From assembly GCF_900155595.1 (NCBI RefSeq), contig NZ_FTPB01000004.1, positions 992,001 through 1,056,000 of the forward strand: DNA of 64,000 nt, in the 5' to 3' direction. Positions 44,743 to 54,276 of this stretch are shown here, one piece after another. The position numbers and the translations under genes were made by a program. This DNA comes from Actinomyces mediterranea (GTDB lineage Bacteria; Actinomycetota; Actinomycetes; Actinomycetales; Actinomycetaceae). Under the pieces are notes generated by a model, which worked only from the letters and a program-made list of their open reading frames with translations, ran no database searches and was not told the DNA's origin. The first letter of the stretch is position 1. The number at the start of each line of letters is the position of its first letter.

Positions 44743-46443
44743 TCAGATGAAGCGGAACCCGAACAGCCCGCCTTCTTCACCTGCATCGGTGAGCACCGGA
44801 TCAATGATGTAGCTCCGCCGCTTGAACCCTTCGGATTCAGCAGCTGCCAAACGATCCGAGTTGAGTGTCACGACGTACTGGAATCCAACTTCATCTGCCA
44901 GTCGAGCACCAATGTTGAGACAAGACGCAATTTGGCGATCGTCCATCGAATCAAACAACTGGCTGTCGTGCACCAGGATTCGCGGGGCGCGACCGAGTTG
45001 AATTCCTGTAACTGTGCACACCATGTCAAGCAAGAAGGTCTTCACACCTAGAATCCCCGCTGACGCATCGCCATCAATCTTCGGCACAACTTTCAGTACG
45101 CCCCTGGGCGTGGCCTCAATCAGCAAAGAGACGTTGCGGTCGTTATAGATCTCTTCTCCGAGTTGCTGAAACAAGACGATGGCCGATTCCAGAGGCAGCT
45201 CGCGGTCTGCGATCTCAGTTCGAACGTTGGCTTCGGCCTCGGACATCATTGCACGCAGGCGAAGACCGGTGTCGCTGACAGACTGCACAAGCTCGAGTTT
45301 CCGCTCTAAATCCGCAACAAGAGCATCCAGATCTGTGAGTTCTCGTTCGGCGTTTCGGAACGTTTCCAATGCCATTGAGTCGTTCAATAGATTCATGACA
45401 TTCGAGCGTCGCTGATCGAGGGCCTGACGTTCCAATTTAACCTCCGTCAAGCGCTGAGTCACAGACAGAAGCTCTGCTTGAAGGAACATTTGCCGATTTC
45501 GCACCACCGAAGCATGAAACTCAGCGACCTCGGCGAAGCGGTGGGTTGCAGCTCCCGGCAAGACGATACCGATCTCCGCATACATGCTCTCCAGCTGCTT
45601 GGCTAGCTCCATTCCTGCAACTGTGGGGCGCTCTTCTGTCATTGCAAGCTCAAGGTCGCGCTTCCGCCGTTCAAGCGAGAGACCCTCATCGTTGAGCTCT
45701 CTGATTGCGTGGGTCAGACTGTCTGCATCCGCTTGGTGGTCGGCATACTGTTCGTCGACTCTAAACCCCGACAGATTGGACTCCAAGCGAGACCGCTTCT
45801 TACGCGCCTGAGCCAAGCGGGCGCGCAGTTCCGGCTCGCTGAGCGTGATAGCCCCGATTGCACCTTCAGAGATGGCTTTACGAAGTGCTTTTCGATTCTT
45901 CTCCAGTGCTGTTACTTTGTCTGCTTTCGCAAGGATCTCAGGGGAGAACCCAAGAAAGAAGCCGATCCGTGCGCCGGACTCCCAATCGGACTCGACGCGA
46001 TGAGTCTTGAGTGGATCACCGAAGTAATAGCGGGCAAGCTGTCCAAACAACTGGCCCACTGTCGGCCTTCTGACAGAATCGGGAATACCCAAAAGGGCGG
46101 AGAGTTCGTGCTTCCAGTCATCAACGCTAGTCACAGCGCCATCAACATAGACCTTCGTTTGCGGCGAAACAGGCCGTTCCACTCGGTTAGGTTCTGCCGC
46201 TTTGCCGAAGTCGAGTTCTGCCCAGAATGAGTGGTCGGACAATGCCTCAACCTTGAGGCTATCGGCGATATTTCCCCCAAGAATGTAGCGCATGATTTTA
46301 ACGAAACTGGTCTTGCCCGCTCCATTCCGGCTATCCCCGGACGTGGATTCGGTGGTTTTGTCTGCGAGTAAGATATTCATCCCATCGTGAAACCTCAGTC
46401 GTTTGAAGCGTGAGTCAGACGAGCCCAGTTCATGTAGAAACAC
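44743..46443 (-). CDS. DUF2326 SMC/Rad50-like ATPase of an ABC-three-component (ABC-3C) system
   Basis: 566 residues. P-loop SRNGAGKTSFVKIMRYILGG (GAGKT at 41-45), a Glu/Arg/Leu-rich coiled coil at about 175-400 (LEKNRKALRKAISEGAIG; LTDLDALVADLERKLELVQ), and the C-terminal lobe RAPRILVHDSQLFDSMDDRQ with VVTLNSDRL, characteristic of DUF2326 proteins. In ABC-3C systems the ATPase senses DNA or nucleoprotein and activates the effector. Its start overlaps the middle-component stop by 14 bp. Full-length and intact. Confidence 0.82.
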   Translation of the reverse strand: MFLHELGSSDSRFKRLRFHDGMNILLADKTTESTSGDSRNGAGKTSFVKIMRYILGGNIADSLKVEALSDHSFWAELDFGKAAEPNRVERPVSPQTKVYVDGAVTSVDDWKHELSALLGIPDSVRRPTVGQLFGQLARYYFGDPLKTHRVESDWESGARIGFFLGFSPEILAKADKVTALEKNRKALRKAISEGAIGAITLSEPELRARLAQARKKRSRLESNLSGFRVDEQYADHQADADSLTHAIRELNDEGLSLERRKRDLELAMTEERPTVAGMELAKQLESMYAEIGIVLPGAATHRFAEVAEFHASVVRNRQMFLQAELLSVTQRLTEVKLERQALDQRRSNVMNLLNDSMALETFRNAERELTDLDALVADLERKLELVQSVSDTGLRLRAMMSEAEANVRTEIADRELPLESAIVLFQQLGEEIYNDRNVSLLIEATPRGVLKVVPKIDGDASAGILGVKTFLLDMVCTVTGIQLGRAPRILVHDSQLFDSMDDRQIASCLNIGARLADEVGFQYVVTLNSDRLAAAESEGFKRRSYIIDPVLTDAGEEGGLFGFRFI

Positions 46444-46684
46444 GATGCCTCACCAACTGCCCAGATTCATTCCAAGAAACTGCATCAATCGCAAACAGCA
46501 TGGACAATGCCAAAGCGAACCAATCGAAGGTGATCTTGGAGTCTCCGCGAGCCTCACTTGAGCACTTCGAGAACCGCTCCCAAAGCCCTGACACGGTTGC
46601 AGGCGAGTCCAAGAAAGAGATAAGGCTTGCCCCAATGGTTAGCAGAGCGCGCTGAGGCTCGATGCCTTTAGTTGGTAGCAACAT
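46430..46684 (-). CDS. ABC-3C system middle component
   Basis: 84 residues from ATG 46684, overlapping both neighbours (17 bp and 14 bp). MLLPTKGIEPQRALLTIGAS then SGLWERF and ITFDWFALALSMLFAIDAVS match the short middle-component proteins that link effector and ATPase in ABC-3C operons; the first residues (PxKGxxPxxALLxxGA) are especially typical. Function otherwise unknown. Confidence 0.78.
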   Translation of the reverse strand: MLLPTKGIEPQRALLTIGASLISFLDSPATVSGLWERFSKCSSEARGDSKITFDWFALALSMLFAIDAVSWNESGQLVRHRVST

Positions 46685-47621
46685 GCCGCACTTCGCCTCC
46701 AGCGTTGTCAGCAGGCGGTTCCTCGAAGATGTCGCATGAGTCAAAGAAGTATGCCGTGACGCCGTAAACGGCATTAGCCCTCTTCGTGGAAAGATCAAAG
46801 TCCTGGCCGCCAAGCGCCCCATAGACTCGGCGAACGATCTCGCGCACGTCCCTTGTGGCCTGTCGAGCCTCTTGGTAGATGACGCGGAAGCGTTGAGCCT
46901 TCTCGTCGCGCAACCCAGGATCTGCCTGTTGGGAGAACCATTTGTCAATGCGCGCCGAAAGGAGTCTCCCCGCATTGAACTCTGCCCTCGTAGTCTCCGG
47001 GAGATTATTGAAGTCCATCTTGGTGGAGGGCACTGGACGGATGGATTCGATATGGTCGGGGCCGTCTCCATCTACATCCTCCAGTGAGAGGATCAGATCC
47101 ACAAGATCGGCTAACTTCACGTTCTCGGCATGTGGGACACCTGGGATTATTTCATCCAGCTGCGCTGGAGTTAGTTTGTCAGCGGCCTTCCACCACAGAT
47201 CGTCAGCCCGCCAGATCTCGATTGTGATGGGACGTTGCGTCCCAGGCGCATGTTGCTTCCGCAGCGCTAGGACACTCTTAGTCGGCAAAGGACCACAGGA
47301 GGCGTTGGTGACAAACCGCCAAGTTGAGAAGTCGCTCCAACAAGCGATCCCTCTGGCGAAGTCAGACTCCAGCTTCTCTTTTGTCTTCCGGTCAACGCCG
47401 GTTGTGGCTCTCTGCCCATAGCAGGCGTATAGGATCGATCCGTTGTCAGCCAGCCCGTCACAACCTCCGTCGCCGTGCTTGCCCATCGGTGATGGATTCA
47501 GGTAGTCAGTGTGGAAACGGGCCAAGAGTGCCGTGGCATAGTCTTCGAAAGCATCACCAGAAGCGAGGCACCGCTGGTCATGCTGTGCTCGGTACCAGCT
47601 CTTCCATGCCGAGTCGATCAT
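46668..47621 (-). CDS. ABC-3C effector: nuclease-like N-terminus plus ABC-3C C-terminal domain
   Basis: 317 residues from ATG 47621 (AAGGGG 8 nt upstream); a longer reading to 47699 lacks a ribosome site. The N-terminal domain, GDAFEDYATALLARFHTDYL, MGKHGDGGCDGLADNGSILY and ACYGQRAT, has the spacing of a PD-(D/E)XK fold in which D-G-x-x-D-G and the next strand form the active site, though a clear E-x-K is replaced by ACYG. The C-terminal half (LDEIIPGVPHAENVKLADLV onward) is the shared ABC-3C module. First gene of the overlapping operon. Confidence 0.75.
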   Translation of the reverse strand: MIDSAWKSWYRAQHDQRCLASGDAFEDYATALLARFHTDYLNPSPMGKHGDGGCDGLADNGSILYACYGQRATTGVDRKTKEKLESDFARGIACWSDFSTWRFVTNASCGPLPTKSVLALRKQHAPGTQRPITIEIWRADDLWWKAADKLTPAQLDEIIPGVPHAENVKLADLVDLILSLEDVDGDGPDHIESIRPVPSTKMDFNNLPETTRAEFNAGRLLSARIDKWFSQQADPGLRDEKAQRFRVIYQEARQATRDVREIVRRVYGALGGQDFDLSTKRANAVYGVTAYFFDSCDIFEEPPADNAGGEVRHVATN

Positions 47622-47770
47622 GGGCGCGCCCCTTCCCGTAGCTGATTTGCCCGTTTGGCCGAACGGTGTCGCCCTAAGAAGGTTGCGCCACCTTGTCAAC
47701 CAAGTTTAGCTGTCCACCCCCGGTCGGAGTCTTCCCCGCCGGTTCGTGTTGCCGCTCGTCAACGGCCTCC

Positions 47771-50700
47771 TCAGGCAAGCCGACAGAGAATTGAGCAGAG
47801 TTGAAGCGGACACTCCATCCGCCGTCCAAGCCCCGTCTGGGCGTTCTCGACACCGGCGCAAAGCAGCATCCGTAGAGCGGACTCGACGCGAGTCCGGTCG
47901 ATCTTCTGCGTCGTGCCTTCCGGCTGGGCGCTGAGCGGTGCCGGGTCGGTGATCTGGTAGCAGTCATGGTACGCGGCGTCGCCATTGCTGCCGCTCCCGT
48001 CCGTCGGCTGCATCGGACCGAATGCCGTGGTCCAGGGCTCGTGGGTGTGGAGGGCCGTATAGAGGACGGCTTCTGCTCGGGTTTCAATGAGGTGGCGGCT
48101 CCGCCAGGGCCTGCTGCATGTCAGGGGTCATAAGGCCAGTGACTTCGGGAATCAGCCCTGCGATGAGACGCGGGGCCTGGCGTGTGCGTCCTGATCCGGC
48201 GGGTCGGGCGGTAGTGGATGACGGAGGCGATGTCGTCGGCGTCGGCGAACCCGCGAGCCTTAATGAGGCGTGGCAGGAGGGTGTCGACGTTGTGGTGGTT
48301 GGCTTCGGCCCGGCGCAGCTCCGCGGTCAACGCGTCGAAGGCGTCGGAGTCGATGACGGCGTCTGCTTGGTCGGTGGTAAGGCCGCTGGTGGTGATGAGG
48401 GTGGTCCAGCGATCGTGTTGGGCTGCGGCGGTGATGGTCTCGGGCGCTAACAGCTTAGCACCCGAATGCTGGAGCACGCCGTCGAGGACGGAACGGACGG
48501 TGGCGTCGGGATTGTCGCCCGGATGCGAGGCGGCGTGATCGTCGGGACAGTCAAGGATGACGTAAGCCTGATTCGGCTCCTGCTCACGCGTCATCGCCAC
48601 ATACAGGTTCTCCAGCTTGGTCGTTGGCTCCATCAGCACATGCACGGTGTCGGTCGTGATATCCCGGGCGCAGTGGGCAGTGACTGCATAACCGAGATCA
48701 ACGTGCTCAGCCACGTAGTCGGCGGGCAGGACGATGCTGTTGTCGAACCGGACCCTGGGTGAGCGAATCGTGATCGACCCGTCGCCACGAACTTGGCTGA
48801 TGGTCCAGGTTTGGTCGTTGCGGACCCAGCCGTGCCGGTTCCGCAGCCGCCGATCGTTACGGCGGGTGATGATCGTGTCACCAACCCCCGCCATCGACCC
48901 GTCTGACAGAGTGGCCACGGGGCCGGCTTCAACGTGCTGTCGAGGATGAAATCGGCACGGGCGCGGACGTTGAGGGCGGTGACATTCTCGCGGGTTTCGG
49001 CGATCAGCACCGAGACGAGGCCTTGGTCGCGGTCGGCCCGCCACGCAGTGTAGGCGACGTCGGTCATGGTGTCGTGGTCGCCCTCGGTGATGCACTGCTG
49101 GTCGAGGTAGGTATCGATGACGTGGAGGTGTCCGTGGCGCAACGCGAGTGAGGCGATCTTCTCCCAAGCATGGGTGAACCGATGTACGTTGACCAGTTCT
49201 GGGGTGTCGGCCCGGTCGTTGGTGATCATCGCGAGCGCGCCGTCGACGTCCACGGATTGTAGTTGAGCGTAGTCACCGACCAGCAAGCACCTTCGCCCCG
49301 GCGGTGTGGGCGAGGTAGGTGATGCGGTCCAGCGAGAGGGTGTCGGCGAGGGAGACTTCGTCAATGATGACGAGTTGCCCTGGCTGGAAGGTGGTGCCAT
49401 GGAGGAGGTGGTTGTGCCACCATTTCGCGGTGTTCTCGGTGGCGATCCCGAGGTCGTCGGCCAACACTTGGACGGCGTCCGCAGAGGGGCGAAACCAACG
49501 ACGGAACCAGGCCCGTGTTCGGCTTCCCAGGCGCGACGCAGCGCGCTCATGGCGGTGGTCTTGCCCGCCGCCACGGAGCCGACCAGGACGTCGAGCATGC
49601 AACCGGATGCGGCGATGCGGGTCACGGCATCGGCTTGGTCGTCGCCGAGTATCGGCCCATCCGGGTCCGGTTTGCGGGTGGCCTTCTCGACTGTCTCCAA
49701 CGTCACCGTTGGTCCGGTGAGGTCATTGGCGCGTTGCAGGAGCCGGTCCTCGGACCTTGGAGGAGAACACGGTCGAGCCTTTCGGCTGGAATACCGTCAA
49801 GCCGTCCGGCCGACAGAACACCAACAGAGAGGCAGCCAGGTCTGGTGGGGTCAATCGGAGCGATGCGTGTTGGGCGGCATCGGCGACCATCGCGACGATC
49901 GTTTCCCGGTCCTGCACGGTGGCGAATTGCCAATCCATCGTCTACCGGGACGCCTCCGCTACGAGGTTTCAGCGGCGCCAAATCGAACGCTTCTCCCCGA
50001 CGGTCTCCACCACGCGGCTGCCGAAATCGCCGATCACATCGAGTGGCACATCGTCGGCGCGGAGCAGTAGCAGCTGCTCGTTGTTGGTAAGCTCCCGTGC
50101 CCACAGGGTCGCGTCCCGGCCCAGGATCGTAGTGGCGCGGGTGCACCACTCGGCGGTCAGCTCCGCCAACGAGCGGACTTGCTTCTCCGGTCGGGTCGTT
50201 AACGTCGCCTGCGCCCGCAGTTTCACGACCACCGCTGGGGACTACCGCCGCCCATGGTCCTCGACATAGGCCGCAATGAGCCGATTGGTTTCGGTGTCGA
50301 TGTGCCGAGAACTCGGTCACCAGATTCTCCGGCACGCCCGAGATAGCCCACGCCGGGTTCCGGTCGCGGCCCATCTCGCGTTCGTCACATGTCACCCCGA
50401 ACGTGCGGGTCATGTGGTCGGCGAACACCGCCTCGTGCAGCTCGGAAAACGCGACGACGGCGGCGTTCATCGGGCGTCGCTCCAGGCTGCGACACTTGCT
50501 GTCCAGGACGGTCTTGGCCTTATTGCTGATCACCACATGCGTGCGGAGACGGGGATCGCCGGCGCGGGAGTCGAAATGGTCGAACGCGGTCGCGACCAAC
50601 CCGTTGACATCAACCTGTGCAACCGCGCCGTTCCCGGCGGCTGCGCCCGTGCGGGTGGTTGCAACCTCCCGTTCCATGAACGCAACCACCTCCACAACCG

Positions 50701-50799
50701 CCCGATGATGCGCCTCCCCCAAATCAGTGCCTACACCCCGGCGTCCGCGACCGCCCTCAACAGGTACCTGAAACCGTCACCCGCTGACATCACTCGCAT
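47771..50799 (-). pseudogene. MobF (TrwC/TraA-type) conjugative relaxase-helicase, inactivated
   Basis: Pieces in several minus frames join into one relaxase. The N-terminus MRVMSAGDGFRYLLRAVADA jumps to VVEVVAFMEREVATTRTGAA and FDHFDSRAGDPRLRTHVV (metal-binding His region), so the segment with the catalytic tyrosines is deleted. The RecD-like helicase has VGSVAAGKTTAMSALRRAWE, and the C-terminal part reads SIVLPADYVAEHVDLGYAVT, AREQEPN-like TREQEPNQAYVIL and, in the last frame, IETRAEAVLYTALHTHEPWT. At least six frameshifts. It shows that a conjugative plasmid or ICE contributed to the island. 47622-47770 holds nothing I recognise. Confidence 0.8.
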
Positions 50800-50859
50800 C
50801 AAACCGTCACACCCGCCTCCGCTCTCACTCGGCAGGTGAACGCCCACACCCGCCGACTC

Positions 50860-51376
50860 CTACACCCGCCGCACCCCATGTACTGGTGGGGAGTTTGTAT
50901 TCGAATTGGGCGAATTGCGGGCTACTGGGAAGAGAGCGGCGCTGTTGTGCTCCAGGCGATATCGGCGTTGGCGGGGGCGTTTCGGACCGCGTCGATGAGG
51001 AAGTGGTACCAGCCTCGGCCGAGGAGCACGGTGTATTCGGGTGCTCCGCCGACTCGGATGGAGGTGGCGGTTGGATGGCCAAGTTGATCTTCTATGCGGA
51101 GGTCGATCGGGAGTGCGGCGGTGCGGACGAGTTCGCAGCGCAGCTATTTGTAGAAGAGGTGGTCGAGATCGACAAGTTCACCTCGGTATTCGACCCCGAT
51201 TGTCCAACCGTGCGTGGTCTTCATGAATGCCTCGAAGCTCGCCCGATACTGGTGATCTCGGGGAAAGTTATGCGGGCAGTGACGGCAACAGCGACAAGGA
51301 CACTGAGCAGGGCTCCTTCGCGTCGACCGTGTTTCCAGAGGAGGTCTGCCTCCGCGAGTCGGTCTTTAATGGACAT
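50860..51376 (-). pseudogene. Unknown conserved protein, broken by one frameshift and one stop
   Basis: Start ATG 51376: MSIKDRLAEADLLWKHGRRE, GALLSVLVAV; after a frameshift near 51265 SFEAFMKTTHGWTIGVEYRG, then TAG at about 51145, then LRCELVRTAALPIDLRIEDQ, VGGAPEYTVLLGRGWYHFLI. The three pieces together look like one hypothetical protein of about 170 residues seen in actinobacteria. No function known. Confidence 0.6.
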
Positions 51377-51403
51377 GTCTCAGCCGTTCTTCTCGTTGGG
51401 TGA

Positions 51404-51495
51404 TGTGTCAAACCCCGGGTTTGATAGAGGCAACGCTCGTTGGGAAGGATCACTGTCATGAGTCGGAGGAAATATCCGGAGGAGTTGCACACGTC
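51404..51495 (+). mobile_element. Left end of an IS3-type element
   Basis: Starts tgtgtcaaaccccgggt and encodes MSRRKYPEEL at 51459, the first residues of an IS3 OrfA, then diverges. It touches the 3' end of the following gene, whose last codons may therefore have been altered. Confidence 0.5.
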
Positions 51496-51518
51496 GTTCA
51501 AACGCGCCGCGTTTGACT

Positions 51519-53195
51519 TCAGGACTCGAGGATACTGCTCGACCGACCGGCTGCTTCGATTACTTCTTGTACTTCTTGGCCAGACTCTGCGTCGGATACG
51601 CCCCCTCGTAGGACAGCGGCCAAGTTATCGACATCCTCGCTGGCGGCAGCGCTAGGGAACACCCAGTGCAGATCGCTGTCTCCTATCGACACTTTAATAG
51701 TGGGGTGTTCGCAGGTTTCCCCAGATGAAGAAACACGCACAAGACACACCTCATCGAGAGAGTAGATTAAGCGAAATATACCTTGGTTCAGCAGATATCT
51801 CGGATTCTCAATGAGGATTCGCCGATCCGTCACCGCTACGAAGAGGCTAGGTGCGAGTCTCTCAGCAACAGCACCGATCCTTCCCGACACGAGCGCATCC
51901 CAGGTTGCATCCACACGTCGAGAAAGAAGCCCCGGCACGATTCCCGTGAAGTTGTGAACTCCCACCTCGTATGGGAAAGCAAGGGTGCGAAGTGTCTCGC
52001 CATCTTCGAGACGCCACCGAAGGATGCCCAGGTACGGTTCAAAGTTAAGCCCCTCGGGTGCGCATACGACGTCTGGAGTTGCCGGTTGAGACTTCTGTTC
52101 GTGCTCCGGCAGTAGTGTTTCGAATCCGGCGAGCAGTTGAGTACACATCTCTTTGGCCACACGACCTTCCCTCTTGCTTCTCCCTTGCCATAGAGCGCTC
52201 GGTTGGCGTAGGTTCAGCATGATGTTCAGTTCCTGCACGAGGGGCTTTGCGACGGCACGGACCTCTTCAAGAGCTTCCTTGATCTCCTTCGGAGAGTTCA
52301 TACGGATGTCATTGAAGGTTCGTTCTTCAGCCGGATCAGTCAGTCCTCGGACTCGAGATCTCTCAGCTCGCAGCGCCTCGTAGGTCATCTGCATCTTCAA
52401 GGCCTTGAGTAGGGCCGTCGTATCGATATAGATTTCTTGGGCCCTCTGCACAATGTACTTGCGCTGATCAGAGGATCCAGCCTTTTTCAGCTGAGTCGAA
52501 TGCTCGACAACCTTGCCACGATACAATTCAAATTGTTTACGAATCAGCGGAGCGCTCGGGGCGATCATCTCCCAGATTGTCTCCGTCACCGCACCTATTC
52601 TCCGAGCTTGGTTGAAAGCACTGTCAACGCTCTTAGTGAGACCTTTAAGTTCCGCCAGTTGCTCACTTCGGATCTTTTCGAGGACTTCAGTGGTCGCGGC
52701 AATGTTCTTCTCCAGCAGATTCGAAATTTCCGTCATCTGCATCTGCATCCCGATCATCGCAACGGCCGGGCCGAGTGCCGCAATAACCGCCCCCGTAGAA
52801 ACCGTTGCAGGAATGAAGCGCGCCTGTGCGACGAGCTTTCCGTCTTGGAAGATTGCTCCGAGGTGCTTTCCGTCCTTAACGGCCATCTGCGCCCCGGATC
52901 TCAGTAATTTGGCACTTTCAGCGGAAAGTCTGTAGAGGTCCTTACTCTCAGCGAGGACATTTGCTGCGTTGCCCGCAATCGTCGCGAGGTTACCAGTCGC
53001 GGTCACACCCTCCACAAGACGACCTCGTGTCTCGGGTGAGACCTCTTCGTATCCGAGGAACCGTGGGCTAGTCAATCCACCTTCGAAGACCGCGAGCAGG
53101 TAGGGCTCCACTTCGAGAAGTGTCAACTCAGCATCGGCAACATTATCGTCCTGCGGAAGAACATGAAAGACTTCATCACCTTTATCGCCTGGCAC
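51519..53195 (-). CDS. Unknown 558-residue protein with central helical region and C-terminal PH-like domain
   Basis: GTG start at 53195 with AAGGAGAG about 11 nt upstream. Residues 60-200 are alanine-rich helices including ATVSTGAVIAALGPAVAMIG, hydrophobic enough to be membrane-active; residues 170-320 are helical and charged (LKGLTKSVDSAFNQARRIGA; EEVRAVAKPLVQELNIML). The last 140 residues (LAPSLFVAVTDRRILIENPR, IKVSIGDSDLHWVFPSA) have the strand pattern of bacterial PH-like (bPH) domains that sense lipids. No family name recalled. It is intact, lies beside the tRNA at the end of a defence-rich island, and could be an effector, but that is inference from position. Confidence 0.6.
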   Translation of the reverse strand: MPGDKGDEVFHVLPQDDNVADAELTLLEVEPYLLAVFEGGLTSPRFLGYEEVSPETRGRLVEGVTATGNLATIAGNAANVLAESKDLYRLSAESAKLLRSGAQMAVKDGKHLGAIFQDGKLVAQARFIPATVSTGAVIAALGPAVAMIGMQMQMTEISNLLEKNIAATTEVLEKIRSEQLAELKGLTKSVDSAFNQARRIGAVTETIWEMIAPSAPLIRKQFELYRGKVVEHSTQLKKAGSSDQRKYIVQRAQEIYIDTTALLKALKMQMTYEALRAERSRVRGLTDPAEERTFNDIRMNSPKEIKEALEEVRAVAKPLVQELNIMLNLRQPSALWQGRSKREGRVAKEMCTQLLAGFETLLPEHEQKSQPATPDVVCAPEGLNFEPYLGILRWRLEDGETLRTLAFPYEVGVHNFTGIVPGLLSRRVDATWDALVSGRIGAVAERLAPSLFVAVTDRRILIENPRYLLNQGIFRLIYSLDEVCLVRVSSSGETCEHPTIKVSIGDSDLHWVFPSAAASEDVDNLAAVLRGGVSDAESGQEVQEVIEAAGRSSSILES

Positions 53196-53403
53196 TCGCC
53201 ATCACTCTCCTTGGTCAGTAACCAATTCCTGCTCGGAAGACTACATCCTGCATGTAGCGTTTGTGTTCTCAGCGGATGCGGGGATATACGGCAGAAACAC
53301 CGTGCGCTTGAGAGACAACCAGATGGTAGGACGCCGTCTTCGGCAGAGAACCTCGTCCTCCACCACTTGACCGCCTAGCAATGGCCAGTCCCGCTCCCAC
53401 CTG

Positions 53404-53440
53404 CAACAAAACCCGAGCGCCCATCAATGATCACTCGGGT
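53404..53440 (-). terminator. Rho-independent terminator after tRNA-Ala
   Basis: Minus strand: ACCCGAG, a 16-nt loop, CTCGGGT, then TTTTGTT. It lies 6 nt past the tRNA 3' end and would end transcription of the tRNA-Ile/DLW-39/tRNA-Ala unit. Confidence 0.75.
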
Positions 53441-53445
53441 GGTGG

Positions 53446-53518
53446 TGGAGCTAACGGGACTCGAACCCGTAACCCCCTGCTTGCAAAGCAGGTGCGCTAC
53501 CAATTGCGCCATAGCCCC
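53446..53518 (-). tRNA. tRNA-Ala (TGC)
   Basis: 73 nt: GGGGCTATGGCGCAATTGGT at the 5' end, anticodon loop CTTTGCAAG (anticodon TGC), T-arm GGTTCGAGTCC, acceptor end TAGCTCCA; CCA is not encoded. The 3' end faces the island, the usual side for integration. Confidence 0.96.
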
Positions 53519-53529
53519 TGGGGAAGGTC

Positions 53530-53667
53530 TCAGCCCTCGGCGGGTGCGTCCGTGACGGACCTCCACAGTTCAGCATTATCGGAAAGGTCTTCCATCACTT
53601 GGCGAATGACAAAACCCGCAACAACGGCAGCGCCAACGGCGACCAGTGCTGTCATCCATTTCTTCAT
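53530..53667 (-). CDS. DLW-39 family small membrane protein
   Basis: 45 residues: MKKWMTALVAVGAAVVAGFV then IRQVMEDLSDNAELWRSVTD APAEG. One membrane helix and a C-terminal D-x-E-L-W motif fit the actinobacterial DLW-39 peptides found next to DUF3566 and these tRNAs. GGAGG lies 7 nt before the ATG. It is between the two tRNA genes; function unknown. Confidence 0.85.
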   Translation of the reverse strand: MKKWMTALVAVGAAVVAGFVIRQVMEDLSDNAELWRSVTDAPAEG

Positions 53668-53701
53668 GTGTCGACCTCCGCTTCTCGCTCACTGCGGATG
53701 G

Positions 53702-53775
53702 TGGGCCTAGGTGGACTCGAACCACCGACCTCAGTCTTATCAGGACTGCGCTCTAACCTACTGAGCTATAGGCCC
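53702..53775 (-). tRNA. tRNA-Ile (GAT)
   Basis: 74 nt: GGGCCTATAGCTCAGTAGGT at the 5' end, anticodon loop CTGATAAG (anticodon GAT), T-arm GGTTCGAGTCC, acceptor end TAGGCCCA; no encoded CCA. Confidence 0.96.
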
Positions 53776-53880
53776 ATGATGACCCCGAAGGATACCGAAT
53801 TATCGTACACAGACAACCTAACATCGACCAAATTGTTCGGCGTGACGTGCCGCACGCCAAACAAACAGTAGCTGATCAGG

Positions 53881-54276
53881 TCATTCGTCCATCAATGAGA
53901 CTTTGATGCCGCCGACGAGAGAGGCGACGAGATTATAAAGCATCGCACCCAGAGTGGCCGTCGCAGTCATGAGGATGACATTCGCGACTGCGGCGATCGT
54001 CGCATAGGACAACACCTTCGGCAGGCGCACATAGTCGAGCAGCGACAAGAACCGCTCCGCGCCGATCGTGGTGAGGAACTCCTCGATCTTGGAGAAGACG
54101 TGCATCCCGTCGACCATGAACCACAGGACGGCCGTCCCCACGACCATCGCAATGCCCAATGCGACAGACAGCAGGAAACCCACCTTCATCACAGTCCACG
54201 CATCGATGCGGGCAATCGCAAGATCCACCCTGCGCGGCGCATCCGTCGACGAGTAGACGCTCGTGTGGTCGCTCAT
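53881..54276 (-). CDS. DUF3566 membrane protein
   Basis: 131 residues with two membrane segments (about 30-52, [20 protein letters not shown]; about 90-118, [20 protein letters not shown]). The opening [20 protein letters not shown] is the DUF3566 signature. These proteins follow gyrA across actinobacteria; related work links them to envelope or division, but the role is not settled. Start overlaps the gyrA stop (ATGA), so it is translationally coupled. Confidence 0.92.
   Translation of the reverse strand: MSDHTSVYSSTDAPRRVDLAIARIDAWTVMKVGFLLSVALGIAMVVGTAVLWFMVDGMHVFSKIEEFLTTIGAERFLSLLDYVRLPKVLSYATIAAVANVILMTATATLGAMLYNLVASLVGGIKVSLMDE

Noticed and set aside
44005-45051. 348-residue plus-strand reading
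   Set aside because: It runs from an IS3 relic through the frameshifted IS256 arm into the antisense of the ABC-3C ATPase gene; a chance fusion of shadows.
53446-53518. tRNA-Ala 3' end as the attachment site of the island
   Set aside because: Its 3' end does face the island, but I found no matching copy of the tRNA end near 19945 and no tyrosine integrase next to it.
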